From a virus, in IMG/VR virus record IMGVR_UViG_3300027082_000001, positions 1 through 64,000 of that record: DNA of 64,000 nucleotides. One strand, given 5' to 3'. Made by a program: the position numbers and the translations under genes. Numbering within the stretch: the stretch's first letter is position 1; each line of letters begins with the position of its first letter. The notes under the pieces were generated by a model. That model saw nothing but the letters and a program-made list of their open reading frames with translations. It had not been told where the DNA came from and searched no databases. This document shows, piece after piece, positions 51,174 to 59,788 of the stretch.

Positions 51174-53776
51174 CAGACCAGCCCTCCATCAGATATGGTC
51201 CAGCCCGCACCACCGGGAGTGCTCCCCGTCAGATAGGTGCGACCTTCAACAGCGTCTTCGTAAGTTTCGCCAACAAAATAATCGGTGGCATCATATGTGC
51301 GGAAACTGAAATCCGCCGAAAGCCCGAACGGTCCGCTATTCAATGTTATGTTATTCGCCCAGCCAGCCAGCAACTTGGAATAATTCTCGGTAGAGAAGCC
51401 GTGGGTTGTTTCACTACCGCCACCCATGAACCCTTCCAAATTAACTCCAGCAGGGTTTAACTGCCAACTGGAAATGTCTTGGTTAAAAGGAATCACATTG
51501 GGTCGATTAGTGCCGTCAATACACCCGAACATGTAACTCATATCCACGACATTTGAAACGTCCCAACCGGCAAGAGGCTGATTGAAACTTGATTTTCGCT
51601 CACTAGCACTCGCTTTAGTTTTTGAAAACATGCCTTTCATTGTTACGACACTCGACACATCCCAACTCTCGATAGGTTGATTGAACGCATAGGCAATGTT
51701 GGTCCCTTGAAACATGTAACTCATATTCGTTACGTTCGATGTGTTCCAGTTCCCGATGGGCTGGTTGAAGACGTTTGCACCTAGAAACAAATCAGCCATA
51801 TTAGTGACGCCGGATGTGTCCCATGTCGTGATGGAAGGATGGTTGAACGCGAAAGCATATTTGAACATCCCACTTATATTTGCTGGCAACACCCATCCGC
51901 TGACATCGTTGTTAAATTGCGAAACAGAAAACATGCGATCAACATTTGTAGCCGATGACAGGTTCCAGTCAGTTAAGGGCTGGTTGAAAGATGTGTTAGC
52001 AAACATCCAGTCAAAACTTGTGACATTGGACACGTCCCATCCGGCTATGGGCTGATTAAACTCATTTGCTGCTTTGAACATGCCTTCCATCGTGACCGCG
52101 CTTGAAACATCCCAGCCGGATATATCCTCGTTCCAGTAGCGCCCCCGGTTGCTGTCGCTGTCTCCAAACATGTACGAGAAGTCAGTGACCTTAGAGACGT
52201 TCCAGCCGGTCACACCATACTGAAAAAGACCGCCGCCGTTATAGGTGTCTCCGTCGATAGCAGCACTGTCGCTATTGGTGCCAAACATGTGGGACATGGT
52301 TGTGGCACTGCTGGTGTCCCACGCGCTCAGATCCTGATTGAATACCGGGTTGCGGATAAACATGCCGCTGAAGGTCGTGACGTTCGACACATCCCAGACG
52401 CCTATGGATGGGTGGTTGAACTTGGTCCGGTCCACATAGCCATAGAACATCTCGCGCATATTTGTCGCGCTGCCCGTGTTCCATTCCAGCGGGCCGTTGT
52501 AGTCCGAGTAAAAGAACATACGCTCGAAGGTCTGGACATTCGACATGTCGAGTGCAGAGACGTTGAAGCCGGGGTTGGCCTCCCAAAACATGCCGGTGCA
52601 ATCCGTCACCTGCGGTGGCAAAGCCGGGTTCACATAAGTCGTATTACTGGTGCAGTTGCGGAACATTTCGCGCAGTGAAGTCAGCCCCAGTTTGAAGCCG
52701 ATGTTGTCCACCCGCACCAAACCCTGAAGGTTCGCATTGCCACCATATTGTTCAAGCTGCCCACTAATCGTGACCACGCGCAAGCTGTCGTCGCCTTCTG
52801 CGTAGGTGTGGCTGACGTTGCCGCTAGACTGAACAGTTTGCGTGGACCCGTCACCCCATGCGATCAGCACATCAACGATGCCGCCGTAGATACCCAGCGG
52901 AAGAGTAATCGTCCGATTCTGCGCCTTTACAGGATCATAGACCATGATCATGGACGCAGCACCGTTCAAGATCGTGCGAACAGATGACCAATCGGTGTAA
53001 GTGATCGCACCTGCCCCACCTACACGCCCGCCGTAGCGACCGCGCCAAAGGTAAGCGTTACCATCAACCAACGTATCAGGTAGAAAAACAGACGCACCAA
53101 CAACCGATGTGACCGTTTCCAACGGCGGATCGACTTCGGGATCAGACCCTTCATCCCAAAGTTCGATCTGGGTTTCGACATAGGACAGCCCAAAAGCGGA
53201 ATTGAACGCGGTAAGTTCAACGGCACCACTGGTAGCACCCTCGGCAGTCACGGCGCTAGGATCGTCAATCAGATCAGGGTAAACCTGACGGAACGGCAAG
53301 GAAAACTCCGACTGCCCACCCTCGGTGCCAGTGTATAAACCACGCCACCAAAACTCTTGGCCGGGGGTTAGGCCGTCTCCGGGGTAGATCGTCTCATATT
53401 CACTGGCCGTGGTACTGGTTATATCGCGCGTCAATATAGGATTGTCGAACCCGTCCTGAGAAGCCGCCACTTCAAAATACACCCCGGTTTGTGTCAAACC
53501 GCGTGGGCTGAAAAACTGCGTCAAACGCAGCTTCTTTGCTTCTTCGCTATTTGTAGGGGGCAGCGCACTCGGTCTCCCGATGTCCACGACTCCCGTGGGG
53601 ATTCGCCATTGAACACCATCCGAGTAGTAAAACTGGCCATCAGAGCCGTAGATCGCCGCGCCCTCATAAAGCGTGGCATCGAGAGATTCTTCTACGGGCG
53701 ACTGGACGGGCCTACCGCGACCAAGAAATTGCGGCTGTCCAAGAAAACGAAGGCCGGTATTCAGAAATCTGCTCAT
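51173..53776 (-). CDS. Tail adhesin with BspA/DUF285-type leucine-rich repeats
   Basis: An 867-residue protein. The first ~280 residues are beta-rich with a virion-attachment look. Around 290-350 a short beta domain (IAWGDGSTQTV, SHTYAEGDD) resembles a PKD-like fold. From about 360 to 800 there are some 15 repeats of the type FNQPI-x-W-(D/N)-(T/V)-S-x-V-T-x-M-x-x-MF, the DUF285 (BspA-like) leucine-rich repeat found in surface proteins. In a phage it is most simply a receptor-binding adhesin. GC-rich, fibre-module composition. No reverse transcriptase is nearby, so no diversity-generating retroelement is evident. Confidence 0.8.
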   Translation of the reverse strand: MSRFLNTGLRFLGQPQFLGRGRPVQSPVEESLDATLYEGAAIYGSDGQFYYSDGVQWRIPTGVVDIGRPSALPPTNSEEAKKLRLTQFFSPRGLTQTGVYFEVAASQDGFDNPILTRDITSTTASEYETIYPGDGLTPGQEFWWRGLYTGTEGGQSEFSLPFRQVYPDLIDDPSAVTAEGATSGAVELTAFNSAFGLSYVETQIELWDEGSDPEVDPPLETVTSVVGASVFLPDTLVDGNAYLWRGRYGGRVGGAGAITYTDWSSVRTILNGAASMIMVYDPVKAQNRTITLPLGIYGGIVDVLIAWGDGSTQTVQSSGNVSHTYAEGDDSLRVVTISGQLEQYGGNANLQGLVRVDNIGFKLGLTSLREMFRNCTSNTTYVNPALPPQVTDCTGMFWEANPGFNVSALDMSNVQTFERMFFYSDYNGPLEWNTGSATNMREMFYGYVDRTKFNHPSIGVWDVSNVTTFSGMFIRNPVFNQDLSAWDTSSATTMSHMFGTNSDSAAIDGDTYNGGGLFQYGVTGWNVSKVTDFSYMFGDSDSNRGRYWNEDISGWDVSSAVTMEGMFKAANEFNQPIAGWDVSNVTSFDWMFANTSFNQPLTDWNLSSATNVDRMFSVSQFNNDVSGWVLPANISGMFKYAFAFNHPSITTWDTSGVTNMADLFLGANVFNQPIGNWNTSNVTNMSYMFQGTNIAYAFNQPIESWDVSSVVTMKGMFSKTKASASERKSSFNQPLAGWDVSNVVDMSYMFGCIDGTNRPNVIPFNQDISSWQLNPAGVNLEGFMGGGSETTHGFSTENYSKLLAGWANNITLNSGPFGLSADFSFRTYDATDYFVGETYEDAVEGRTYLTGSTPGGAGWTISDGGLV

Positions 53777-54243
53777 TATGATGCCTCCGGCTCGTGTTGT
53801 TCTGCGGCCCCTTCGGAGCCTGTGCTGGTGACGCTCACTACGCCCGCTGTGGAGGCTTTGACCTGAAGCCGATCTCCGTTGGTGGAGTCTTTGTCCAGCT
53901 TCAAAAGACGTTGTCCCGGCGAAGGATGCAAGTAGGTTTCTAGTGTCGTGATCTGGATGACAGCCTGAACGACACGGGTTCCGTCTTCCTGCAAGATGCT
54001 GATTTCCACTGTCACCGTGTCGAGACTGCGGTTGTGAAACATAATTGGAGCTTCAACTAGAGCAAAACCCGGTTGAACGCGGCGCTCATTGTCCGCTGGA
54101 TCACGATCAGTAGGCCACCGTAGCTGCGGGTCCGGCACTGAAAAATCCGGCGCTTCCAAGATTGTCTCCCATACCGTTCCGATGGATTCGATTGCGATGG
54201 ACTTCGGGACTGCTGCCCCAGCTTGACGAACAGTGTATCTCAT
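53776..54243 (-). CDS. Small tail module protein
   Basis: A 155-residue beta-rich protein between the tail spike and the adhesin, overlapping the spike by 4 bases and the adhesin by 1. It contains PTDRDPADNERRVQPGFALV and VTVEISILQEDGTRVVQAV, which read like a connector or chaperone-like beta sandwich. It has an acidic, Glu-rich C-terminus. No family recognised. Confidence 0.65.
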   Translation of the reverse strand: MRYTVRQAGAAVPKSIAIESIGTVWETILEAPDFSVPDPQLRWPTDRDPADNERRVQPGFALVEAPIMFHNRSLDTVTVEISILQEDGTRVVQAVIQITTLETYLHPSPGQRLLKLDKDSTNGDRLQVKASTAGVVSVTSTGSEGAAEQHEPEAS

Positions 54244-57134
54244 GTCTGGCCTCCAGTAATCATGGCAGCGCGACGGGCACGCGGCAGAATGGTGCGGTCA
54301 ATCGGGGGGCCTTCAAGCTGCCCTGTTAGCGGGTTCACCAGCGCGCCACCTGTGAAGTATTGCTTGCCGTTCTCATCAACGCCAGAGTAAACCACACGAC
54401 CCAAGTTTTTTTCGACGATGCTCTGTGGAACTTCTTGAGAGGGGCGCGAAAAGGCTCGTCCGTTAACTCCACTCAAGGTCTGGTTCCACTGGTGATTCTG
54501 GGCGCTCACGACGCTGGGGATGCGCTTGGTGGGAATTGTGGAAGCATTGGTGGTCCCAATCAGAACATCGTCGATCAAAGTTGTCACCATCGCTTGCGCC
54601 CCAGCCGAAACCAGAGCGTTGATCTCGTCCCTGATCTTCTCCCAAGCCATCGTGAACCACGACAAGTCTCCCGAACTCCAAACGGGAACAGCGTTCCAGT
54701 TGAACATACCTTGGGTGAATAGCTTTACCGAGTTTTGTTGCCCGGCCTCCAGATCGTAGCGCAGCGACAAGAGCAAAAAGGTAGCATCTTTGCGTGTATG
54801 CGCCTCAAGAGACGCCGCTGATTCCGTGGAAAGCCCGTTCGTGTATCCTTCCGCGACAAGGTGACTCCACATGGCGTCCTGAATCGCGGTTTCATTGCTC
54901 TCGATAGCAGAAGCCGCCGTTGGGTAGGCGCTGATCGCCGCCGTGTTGGCGTCGTAGGATTCGACTTGATTGCGATAACCCTCTGACCACAAAGACCAGT
55001 CCCCAGCTTGAGAGGCGCAGCCCGAGGCAATGATAAGACCACCGTTCAAGGCCATATACTGCTTATGGGACCACAAGGCGATGGCATTAATGGCGTTAAT
55101 GAAAGCGCCGTTCTTGGCGCAGTAACCAATACCGTTGGGGTTGCTGGGCGTGGCTCCCCACGCCATGATCTGCGGGAATACCGAGTAGGGGCTGACCACA
55201 TCGCGGTCGGCAAGAATGACTCCACCACCGCGCCCGACCATCGGGTTCTGATTGGCTCGGTCAAGCGGTGGTGGGATCAGCACCGGATTCCCCGTGCGAT
55301 ACATCACGATGTTATGGGCGTAAACCGTGCGGTTGATGACGGCTCCGGGACGAAAGGATATGGCGAAACCTTCGGTGGGATTATCGAGGTCATCGACGCG
55401 CCAGCCACCTTCGAAGCTGAAGCCCTGCACATAACCACCATTACCCATGCGGAACACATTACGCTCCTCATAACCCGGCGCGGGGATGATTTTGGTGGAG
55501 CGCGCCGCAGTGGCAGAAATGACGCCCGTGCAATTATCGGGAAAATCAATATGCCCCTGTGTCTGGTAGGTTCCCGGCCACACTTGGATCGACCACAGCG
55601 TTGTATCGTCGGCTGCGGCAATGTCTCTGGCTTGCTCGATACTTCGTACTGCGTTTCGTAAGCTTCGGCCATTATTTGAATCATCGCCTCCCTCGGAAAC
55701 AAAAATTGTCCGAGCTACAGGTTCTCCCGGAATCCATTCCGACGGCCATTCAAACTCAGGTTCCGAGGTATAGACGCCTTCAGCTCTGACTTTAACCGTT
55801 TCTTTGCTCCATTGAGGAACTGTTCGCAGCATAAGTAAATCTACAGCAGTCGAATGATCTACACCAAAAAACTCAACTTCAACAGTCGCGTATTTTGCAC
55901 CAGTAGGTGGAATAATCTTATCCGCAATTGAAGCATTCCAAGAAATGATTTTGATGACTGTTTTATAGCCATCAGCAACAGTTAGACTGCTATCATTTAC
56001 AATTTGTTCTGCACCAATCCATGTTTTGGATTGATCAAAATAACGAATTCGAACTTGCACTGCATCGTTTGCTGGATCGAGAGATTCAACAGTACGGTAG
56101 TATCCAACTTTCAGTTCAAGCGATGAACCTTCTTCAATTGCTACAAGTTCTAAAGGTTTCACAATTGTTGCAGTAGATGTTACCGCAGCAGTTCCATGTG
56201 GAGTAACTTGAACAGTTGCTTCACCAAGATCAAATACACCCGGAACATCACCCGGACGAAATCGCATTTCCGCGCGTTTATAGTATGTTTCGTTTGTGAC
56301 ACCTGCATCTACAACATTATCTTCAAGCGCAACAATTCTTTGTTGCCAATCTGCTTCAAGATTATTCACTAATGCAGCTTCTCGGATCAGATTGCTCGAA
56401 GCATCTCGTGCAATTTCTGCATCTGTTTTGGCTGCAATAACTTCTGTTTTTGTTGCAACAACAATATCTTTATCTGTTTCCACTTGAGAAGCTAGGGACG
56501 TAACAGTATTTTTATCAGTTGCAGCTTGGGATGCAGAAGCATTCGCCAGTTTTTGACTATTCAAACTTTGTTCTGAATAATTTTTCGACGTTTCAGAATA
56601 AGTTTTTGCTGAATCCTTATAGGATTTACTATTTTGTTCTGCTTGTTGAGATTGCTCAACAGCAGTATCCAAAGCACCCAGATCAACTCGATTTGCTGCT
56701 TCTTCAGCATTAGCTGCATTTGTTTCGGCAGAAGAAACCAAACCCAGCATAGTTGCATATAGATCAAAAGATCCCGGACTATACTCAGACGTGATATTCA
56801 AATCTGCAATACAAAATGGTCCTGAACCAGTAAGAGAAACTGTACCAAGAAATTTTTTAATCCTCGGATCATACAATCTATGTTTCGAGTTTTGATCAAT
56901 GTACGAAACATAAATCTCGTACACGGTCTGATTAATGCCGTTTGTGTTGGTAAACAAAGTTACTTCAAAATTACCTTGTGCATCCACATCTGCAACATAA
57001 GGACCAGCGACAAAAACATCATCATTTGGATTGGCATCCCAAGATGTCAGATCAAATATGATTTTAGCATCTTCAAGAGCAACAAGTCCGGGAGAATACA
57101 AAGGACCATGAACAACTGTCGATTGAATTGGCAT
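54240..57134 (-). CDS. Tail spike/fibre with beta-helix domain
   Basis: A 964-residue protein. Residues 1-130 form a virion-anchoring beta domain; 130-290 is a long Ala/Ser/Gln/Lys coiled coil (triple-helix stalk); from ~470, ARTIFVSEGGDDSNNGRSLR and PGTYQTQGHIDFPDN mark the start of a right-handed beta-helix like pectate-lyase/DUF1565 spikes, which bind or cut surface polysaccharide. Composition changes inside the gene near 55.69 kb (residue ~480): the anchor and stalk are AT-rich, the spike is GC-rich. That suggests a swapped receptor-binding part. It is the first late gene behind the promoter at 57.2 kb. Confidence 0.82.
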   Translation of the reverse strand: MPIQSTVVHGPLYSPGLVALEDAKIIFDLTSWDANPNDDVFVAGPYVADVDAQGNFEVTLFTNTNGINQTVYEIYVSYIDQNSKHRLYDPRIKKFLGTVSLTGSGPFCIADLNITSEYSPGSFDLYATMLGLVSSAETNAANAEEAANRVDLGALDTAVEQSQQAEQNSKSYKDSAKTYSETSKNYSEQSLNSQKLANASASQAATDKNTVTSLASQVETDKDIVVATKTEVIAAKTDAEIARDASSNLIREAALVNNLEADWQQRIVALEDNVVDAGVTNETYYKRAEMRFRPGDVPGVFDLGEATVQVTPHGTAAVTSTATIVKPLELVAIEEGSSLELKVGYYRTVESLDPANDAVQVRIRYFDQSKTWIGAEQIVNDSSLTVADGYKTVIKIISWNASIADKIIPPTGAKYATVEVEFFGVDHSTAVDLLMLRTVPQWSKETVKVRAEGVYTSEPEFEWPSEWIPGEPVARTIFVSEGGDDSNNGRSLRNAVRSIEQARDIAAADDTTLWSIQVWPGTYQTQGHIDFPDNCTGVISATAARSTKIIPAPGYEERNVFRMGNGGYVQGFSFEGGWRVDDLDNPTEGFAISFRPGAVINRTVYAHNIVMYRTGNPVLIPPPLDRANQNPMVGRGGGVILADRDVVSPYSVFPQIMAWGATPSNPNGIGYCAKNGAFINAINAIALWSHKQYMALNGGLIIASGCASQAGDWSLWSEGYRNQVESYDANTAAISAYPTAASAIESNETAIQDAMWSHLVAEGYTNGLSTESAASLEAHTRKDATFLLLSLRYDLEAGQQNSVKLFTQGMFNWNAVPVWSSGDLSWFTMAWEKIRDEINALVSAGAQAMVTTLIDDVLIGTTNASTIPTKRIPSVVSAQNHQWNQTLSGVNGRAFSRPSQEVPQSIVEKNLGRVVYSGVDENGKQYFTGGALVNPLTGQLEGPPIDRTILPRARRAAMITGGQT

Positions 57135-57175
57135 GATTTTAGACCTTTTTGTAGAGTCACTTTGGCGCTTTGGTC

Positions 57176-57204
57176 TCTGTAGGTTACCAGTCTGATACTG
57201 TCAA
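57176..57204 (-). promoter_or_regulatory. Sigma70-like late promoter
   Basis: On the minus strand, a perfect -35 TTGACA (57199-57204) is 17 bases from TACAGA (57176-57181), about 40 bases upstream of the tail spike start. N4 late genes use host RNA polymerase, so a host-type promoter here is expected. The weak -10 could reflect need for an activator such as phage SSB. Confidence 0.6.
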
Positions 57205-57274
57205 CTGACTTTTCTTTTGTGATATCTCATAGGTCATGAGTCTGACGACACAATATCAACAAAAAGGAAAACCC

Positions 57275-57613
57275 ATGCCTGACTTCAAAGTTTACATTGC
57301 CGGTCCCATGAGTGGGATCAAAGACCACAACAAATCTGCATTTCTCAAGGCTGAAGAAGATATCGTGGCTATGCTCGAAGGGGAAACCAAGGAAGTCTTC
57401 AACCCGATCTCCCACGAGGCTTCTCTCATGGTTCAGACGGGTCAAGTCCGGGATACACAGGAAGCCTACCGTATGTGTATGGCCATCGACTGTGAGTATA
57501 TCTGCAAGCACGCCACGCACATCTATATGCTCAAAGGCTGGGAATACTCCAAGGGTGCCATGGCAGAATGGACGCTGGCCAAGTGTCTGAGGCTGGAGAT
57601 CTGGTATGAGTAG
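57275..57613 (+). CDS. DUF4406-like (nucleoside 2-deoxyribosyltransferase fold)
   Basis: A 112-residue protein beginning FKVYIAGPMSGIKDHNKSAF, the signature of the DUF4406 family, which has a nucleoside 2-deoxyribosyltransferase-like fold. FNPISHEASL and the C-terminal HIYMLKGWEYSKGAMAEW also match. Possible roles are nucleotide salvage or modification. Start: ATG 57275 has AAGGA upstream and puts the first beta strand at the N-terminus; ATG 57236 adds 13 residues without a good ribosome site. First gene of the early block, next to the inferred genome end. It overlaps the next gene by 8 bases. Confidence 0.8.
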   Translation: MPDFKVYIAGPMSGIKDHNKSAFLKAEEDIVAMLEGETKEVFNPISHEASLMVQTGQVRDTQEAYRMCMAIDCEYICKHATHIYMLKGWEYSKGAMAEWTLAKCLRLEIWYE

Positions 57614-57836
57614 GTTTCCATATACCCATGCTGCGGACTTCATTCGACAGATCGTCAGTCTACAGGTATCTCGATCTGAGGCTTCCCAGCTTCGTCAGAA
57701 GATTGCTGAAGCTCTTGACATGGAAGATTCTGAACTCGCAGCCAAACTGGCTATCATTTTCATGCGAGAGAATGATCTCCTGCCTAAACCAACGATGACA
57801 TCAGACGAACTCATGGCTCTCACACGAGAGAAATAG
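57606..57836 (+). CDS. Hypothetical early protein
   Basis: A 76-residue helical protein, translationally coupled to the preceding gene (ATGAGTAG overlap). It has a Leu/Ala-rich helical middle and a short basic end. No motif recognised. Followed by a 300-base gene-free stretch. Confidence 0.65.
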   Translation: MSRFPYTHAADFIRQIVSLQVSRSEASQLRQKIAEALDMEDSELAAKLAIIFMRENDLLPKPTMTSDELMALTREK

Positions 57837-58141
57837 CGTGCCTCTTCTGCAACTGTGCAAAAATACACACCCCTTGTGCAAAAATGCAGATCTTGACAGG
57901 CTGATTTGAAAAATCTACCTCGTAGGGCAGGGCTGCGGCCTTGGGGGCAAGCCAGGGTGAAATCCGTTCTCACTACAGTGATAACCAGACCGGCCCCGTT
58001 CCCTTACTGTATCCCTCCAGTACACTCACCCCTCACCCGAAAGGGAACAGAGTTACTGATCCTGCACCCCTCCTGAGAAGATCCTTTACCTATACCCATC
58101 GGTTATCGACGAACAAACGCCAGTTTGTGAGGAGCATATCT
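57837..58141. other. Gene-free stretch with direct repeats, inferred near genome end
   Basis: No convincing gene. TGTGCAAAAAT occurs twice (57854-57864 and 57875-57885), 21 bases apart, i.e. two helical turns. TTGACA lies at 57893-57898 without a good -10. CTAC-CTC-GTAG (57915-57925) and ACAAAC/GTTTGT (58113-58128) are short hairpins; the latter is directly upstream of the next ribosome site. Being between late and early blocks, this is a candidate for the terminal repeat. Confidence 0.45.
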
Positions 58142-58273
58142 ATGTCTAAACCAAGTCTGACAGATCTCATGAACCAGATCGAAAACTGGAAGATTCAAAC
58201 CATGAAAGAGATTGAGCTTTATGACCGTCGAGAGTTAGCTCGTGGAGTAGCTTCTGCATTACTCTCAAAATAG
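58142..58273 (+). CDS. Hypothetical small early protein
   Basis: A 43-residue helical protein with ribosome site GAGGAG and ATG 58142. It starts MSKPSLTDLMNQIENW and is rich in charged residues. The open frame extends upstream to 57941 but that leader is Pro/Ser/Thr-rich and unlike protein. No function known. Confidence 0.55.
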   Translation: MSKPSLTDLMNQIENWKIQTMKEIELYDRRELARGVASALLSK

Positions 58274-58275
58274 CT

Positions 58276-58316
58276 CTTAAAATGGGGGTCTGGGAGATTA
58301 ATAACCCCACTAATCT
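58276..58316 (+). repeat. Dispersed 41-bp element, copy B
   Basis: Gapless match to 5211-5251 (see copy A) with the cores CTTAAA and TCTGGGAGAYTAAT. Here AGATTA/TAATCT (58295-58300, 58311-58316) and GGGG/CCCC can pair. It begins 2 bases after the 43-residue gene stop. Conservation of sequence and orientation at two distant intergenic places points to a cis-acting role. Confidence 0.5.
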
Positions 58317-58431
58317 GAGAGTAAGTTTCTGTTCTCAGTTTGTTCCCCTATATGGTGACAGCCTCAGCATAAAATTTCCATTGGTGATTTTCGCTATACT
58401 GTCGAGGGTGGAGGGGTTTCTGTGTGTGGAG

Positions 58432-58530
58432 TTACACACCCTGACCCCACCCCCCCACCTTCAAATTACACACATTGGACTGCCCCCCATTTATTACACA
58501 CCCTGATACACACCCAGATCATTACACTCC
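58432..58530. repeat. Cluster of TTACACACC-like repeats
   Basis: TTACACACC or close variants occur at 58432, 58466, 58494, 58507 (ATACACACC) and 58522 (TTACACTCC), mixed with C-runs. Upstream TGTGTGTGG (58421-58429) can pair with the first copy. The 313-base region 58274-58586 has no gene. The repeats lie just before the first early promoter hairpin and could be replication iterons, packaging signals or repressor sites. Confidence 0.5.
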
Positions 58531-58537
58531 AGTTATG

Positions 58538-58555
58538 CAGGCTTCGCCTGTCTTG
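58538..58555 (+). promoter_or_regulatory. vRNAP-type hairpin promoter 1
   Basis: CAGGC-TTC-GCCTG (58538-58550): a 5-bp stem and 3-base loop whose centre (58544) is exactly 11 bases before G58555 in TCTTG. N4 vRNAP reads promoters as template-strand hairpins centred at -11 with a purine there; the template loop here is GAA. Precedes the gene at 58587. Confidence 0.75.
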
Positions 58556-58586
58556 GCACTTCAACCCAGTCATAGGAGATCATACC

Positions 58587-58874
58587 ATGGGAATCTTTGC
58601 CTCAACTCGCAATGCCATCTGCTCCGTCCTCGATACCGTCACCGATGTGGCTGATACCGCAGGAAAAAGCGTCAGCATGGCAACCACTTATGTGGACAAT
58701 CGTGCATTCGTCTTCGAAGATGAAGATGCTGCCGTAGTTGCTACTGCCTCTGCTAAACGTCAAGCTGAACTCAAGCGTGAACTGGAAGCCGACGAGGATG
58801 CAACCGAGATCTACAACGACCTCATCAAGCGCATGGAAACTCGTCGTGAAGCACGTCGCTCCAACCGCACCTAA
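58587..58874 (+). CDS. Hypothetical early protein
   Basis: A 95-residue protein: a hydroxyl-rich N-terminal helix (TRNAICSVLDTVTDVADTAG), an acidic middle (FEDEDAAVV), then an Arg/Glu coiled coil ending in RREARRSNRT. AGGAGA precedes ATG 58587. It is the first gene behind hairpin promoter 1, so it is expected early and in quantity; early N4-like proteins often target host functions. No family recognised. Confidence 0.75.
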   Translation: MGIFASTRNAICSVLDTVTDVADTAGKSVSMATTYVDNRAFVFEDEDAAVVATASAKRQAELKRELEADEDATEIYNDLIKRMETRREARRSNRT

Positions 58875-58882
58875 CCAACTGG

Positions 58883-58906
58883 CTCTCCCTACCACCATAG
58901 GGGGAG
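58883..58906 (+). terminator. Hairpin after first early gene
   Basis: A 9-bp stem (58883-58891 with 58898-58906, one wobble) and 6-base loop begin 9 bases after the stop. No T-run. N4 vRNAP is known to stop at such stem-loops, so it may end or thin out early transcripts. Confidence 0.5.
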
Positions 58907-59009
58907 TCGGAACCGTTTCCCAGATAGACTGACTGATAGACCACTATACTCAGACTAAAGTCTAGCTTGGTAACTGAATTCAACTTTCCCTCAACTCAGG
59001 AGAACTCAG

Positions 59010-59297
59010 ATGACACCTGTCATGCCCTCTGTCACGTATGTCTACGCTCAACTGCTCCAAGGTCGTGACATCCTCTCTCAGAAGATCTCAGACCAAGCCA
59101 ATTGGATTCACTGCATGATTGGAGTCATGAGCAATATCAAACCAACCAGCTTAGATATTGCTCAACTCGAAGACGCGAAAACCAGAAGAGATCAGATGAT
59201 CCAAGACCTTGACTGGTGCGAGAAGTTCATCACTGAAATCGAAACCTGTGGCTGTCTTGAAAAAGACATAGAAGCTCAACCTCTCAACATCCCCTAA
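59010..59297 (+). CDS. Hypothetical early protein
   Basis: A 95-residue helical protein preceded by CAGGAG. It contains a long amphipathic helix (LEDAKTRRDQMIQDLDWCEK) and two close Cys (TCGC). The upstream region has a TATACT box at 58945-58950 but no matching -35. No known motif. Confidence 0.68.
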   Translation: MTPVMPSVTYVYAQLLQGRDILSQKISDQANWIHCMIGVMSNIKPTSLDIAQLEDAKTRRDQMIQDLDWCEKFITEIETCGCLEKDIEAQPLNIP

Positions 59298-59319
59298 ATT
59301 TCTGTGAAAGGATACCAGC

Positions 59320-59478
59320 ATGAAACTGTTCTGGAACCTCATCACCATCATTGGACTGCTGCTTGTAGTGGGGGCAATCCTTACCTTTCCACCTCTGCTA
59401 CTGACTCTCACCCTATTCCACGAAGGCAAAATGCCTTGGAACAGAGAGAAAGAAGCAGGAATCTCAGGAGATATCTGA
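59320..59478 (+). CDS. Small membrane peptide
   Basis: A 52-residue ORF starting MKLFWNLITIIGLLLVVGAI, with one long or two short transmembrane helices and a charged tail (WNREKEAGISGDI). The ribosome site is AAAGGA; the gene ends 1 base before the next start. Length, anchor and tight spacing support a real gene. Function unknown. Confidence 0.6.
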   Translation: MKLFWNLITIIGLLLVVGAILTFPPLLLTLTLFHEGKMPWNREKEAGISGDI

Positions 59479-59479
59479 A

Positions 59480-59788
59480 ATGACAACATCAAACGTCATC
59501 CACACAATGGATGCACAACAACAGAACCAACTGATCGAACAAGATCGGGTAAACTACCAATTCACCATTGGTGGTGAACTGTTCCGTGCATCCTATCTGC
59601 CTTTCCTCAAGACCATCGTCTTCACACAGATCACACACAATCACAGTGAAGAGGCTAAGATGGAGGCAGGTCAATTCGTCCTGACCAGACGGTTCATAAA
59701 TCCTACACCTCACCAATCCTTGGTCTGGAACGAAGTCGTCAATTACCTCGATCACACACCCGCAGAAAGGGAGAAATACTATGCTTGA
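59480..59788 (+). CDS. Hypothetical early protein
   Basis: A 102-residue protein with AGGAG upstream and coupled to both neighbours. It has strand-like segments (YQFTIGGELFRASYLPFLKT) and a Gln/Asn-rich N-terminus. It overlaps the next gene by 8 bases. No family recognised. Confidence 0.68.
   Translation: MTTSNVIHTMDAQQQNQLIEQDRVNYQFTIGGELFRASYLPFLKTIVFTQITHNHSEEAKMEAGQFVLTRRFINPTPHQSLVWNEVVNYLDHTPAEREKYYA

Noticed and set aside
51173-53776. Diversity-generating retroelement acting on the repeat adhesin
   Set aside because: No reverse transcriptase or template-repeat pair is visible in the window, although such adhesins can be targets.
57891-57925. Further vRNAP-type promoter near 57.9 kb (TCTTG at 57891, CTAC-CTC-GTAG hairpin)
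   Set aside because: The hairpins are only 4 bp, and the loop-to-G distance does not match the exact 11-base spacing of the three accepted sites.
57941-58141. Upstream extension of the 43-residue gene
   Set aside because: The leader is Pro/Ser/Thr-rich, and a strong GAGGAG site marks ATG 58142 as the start.
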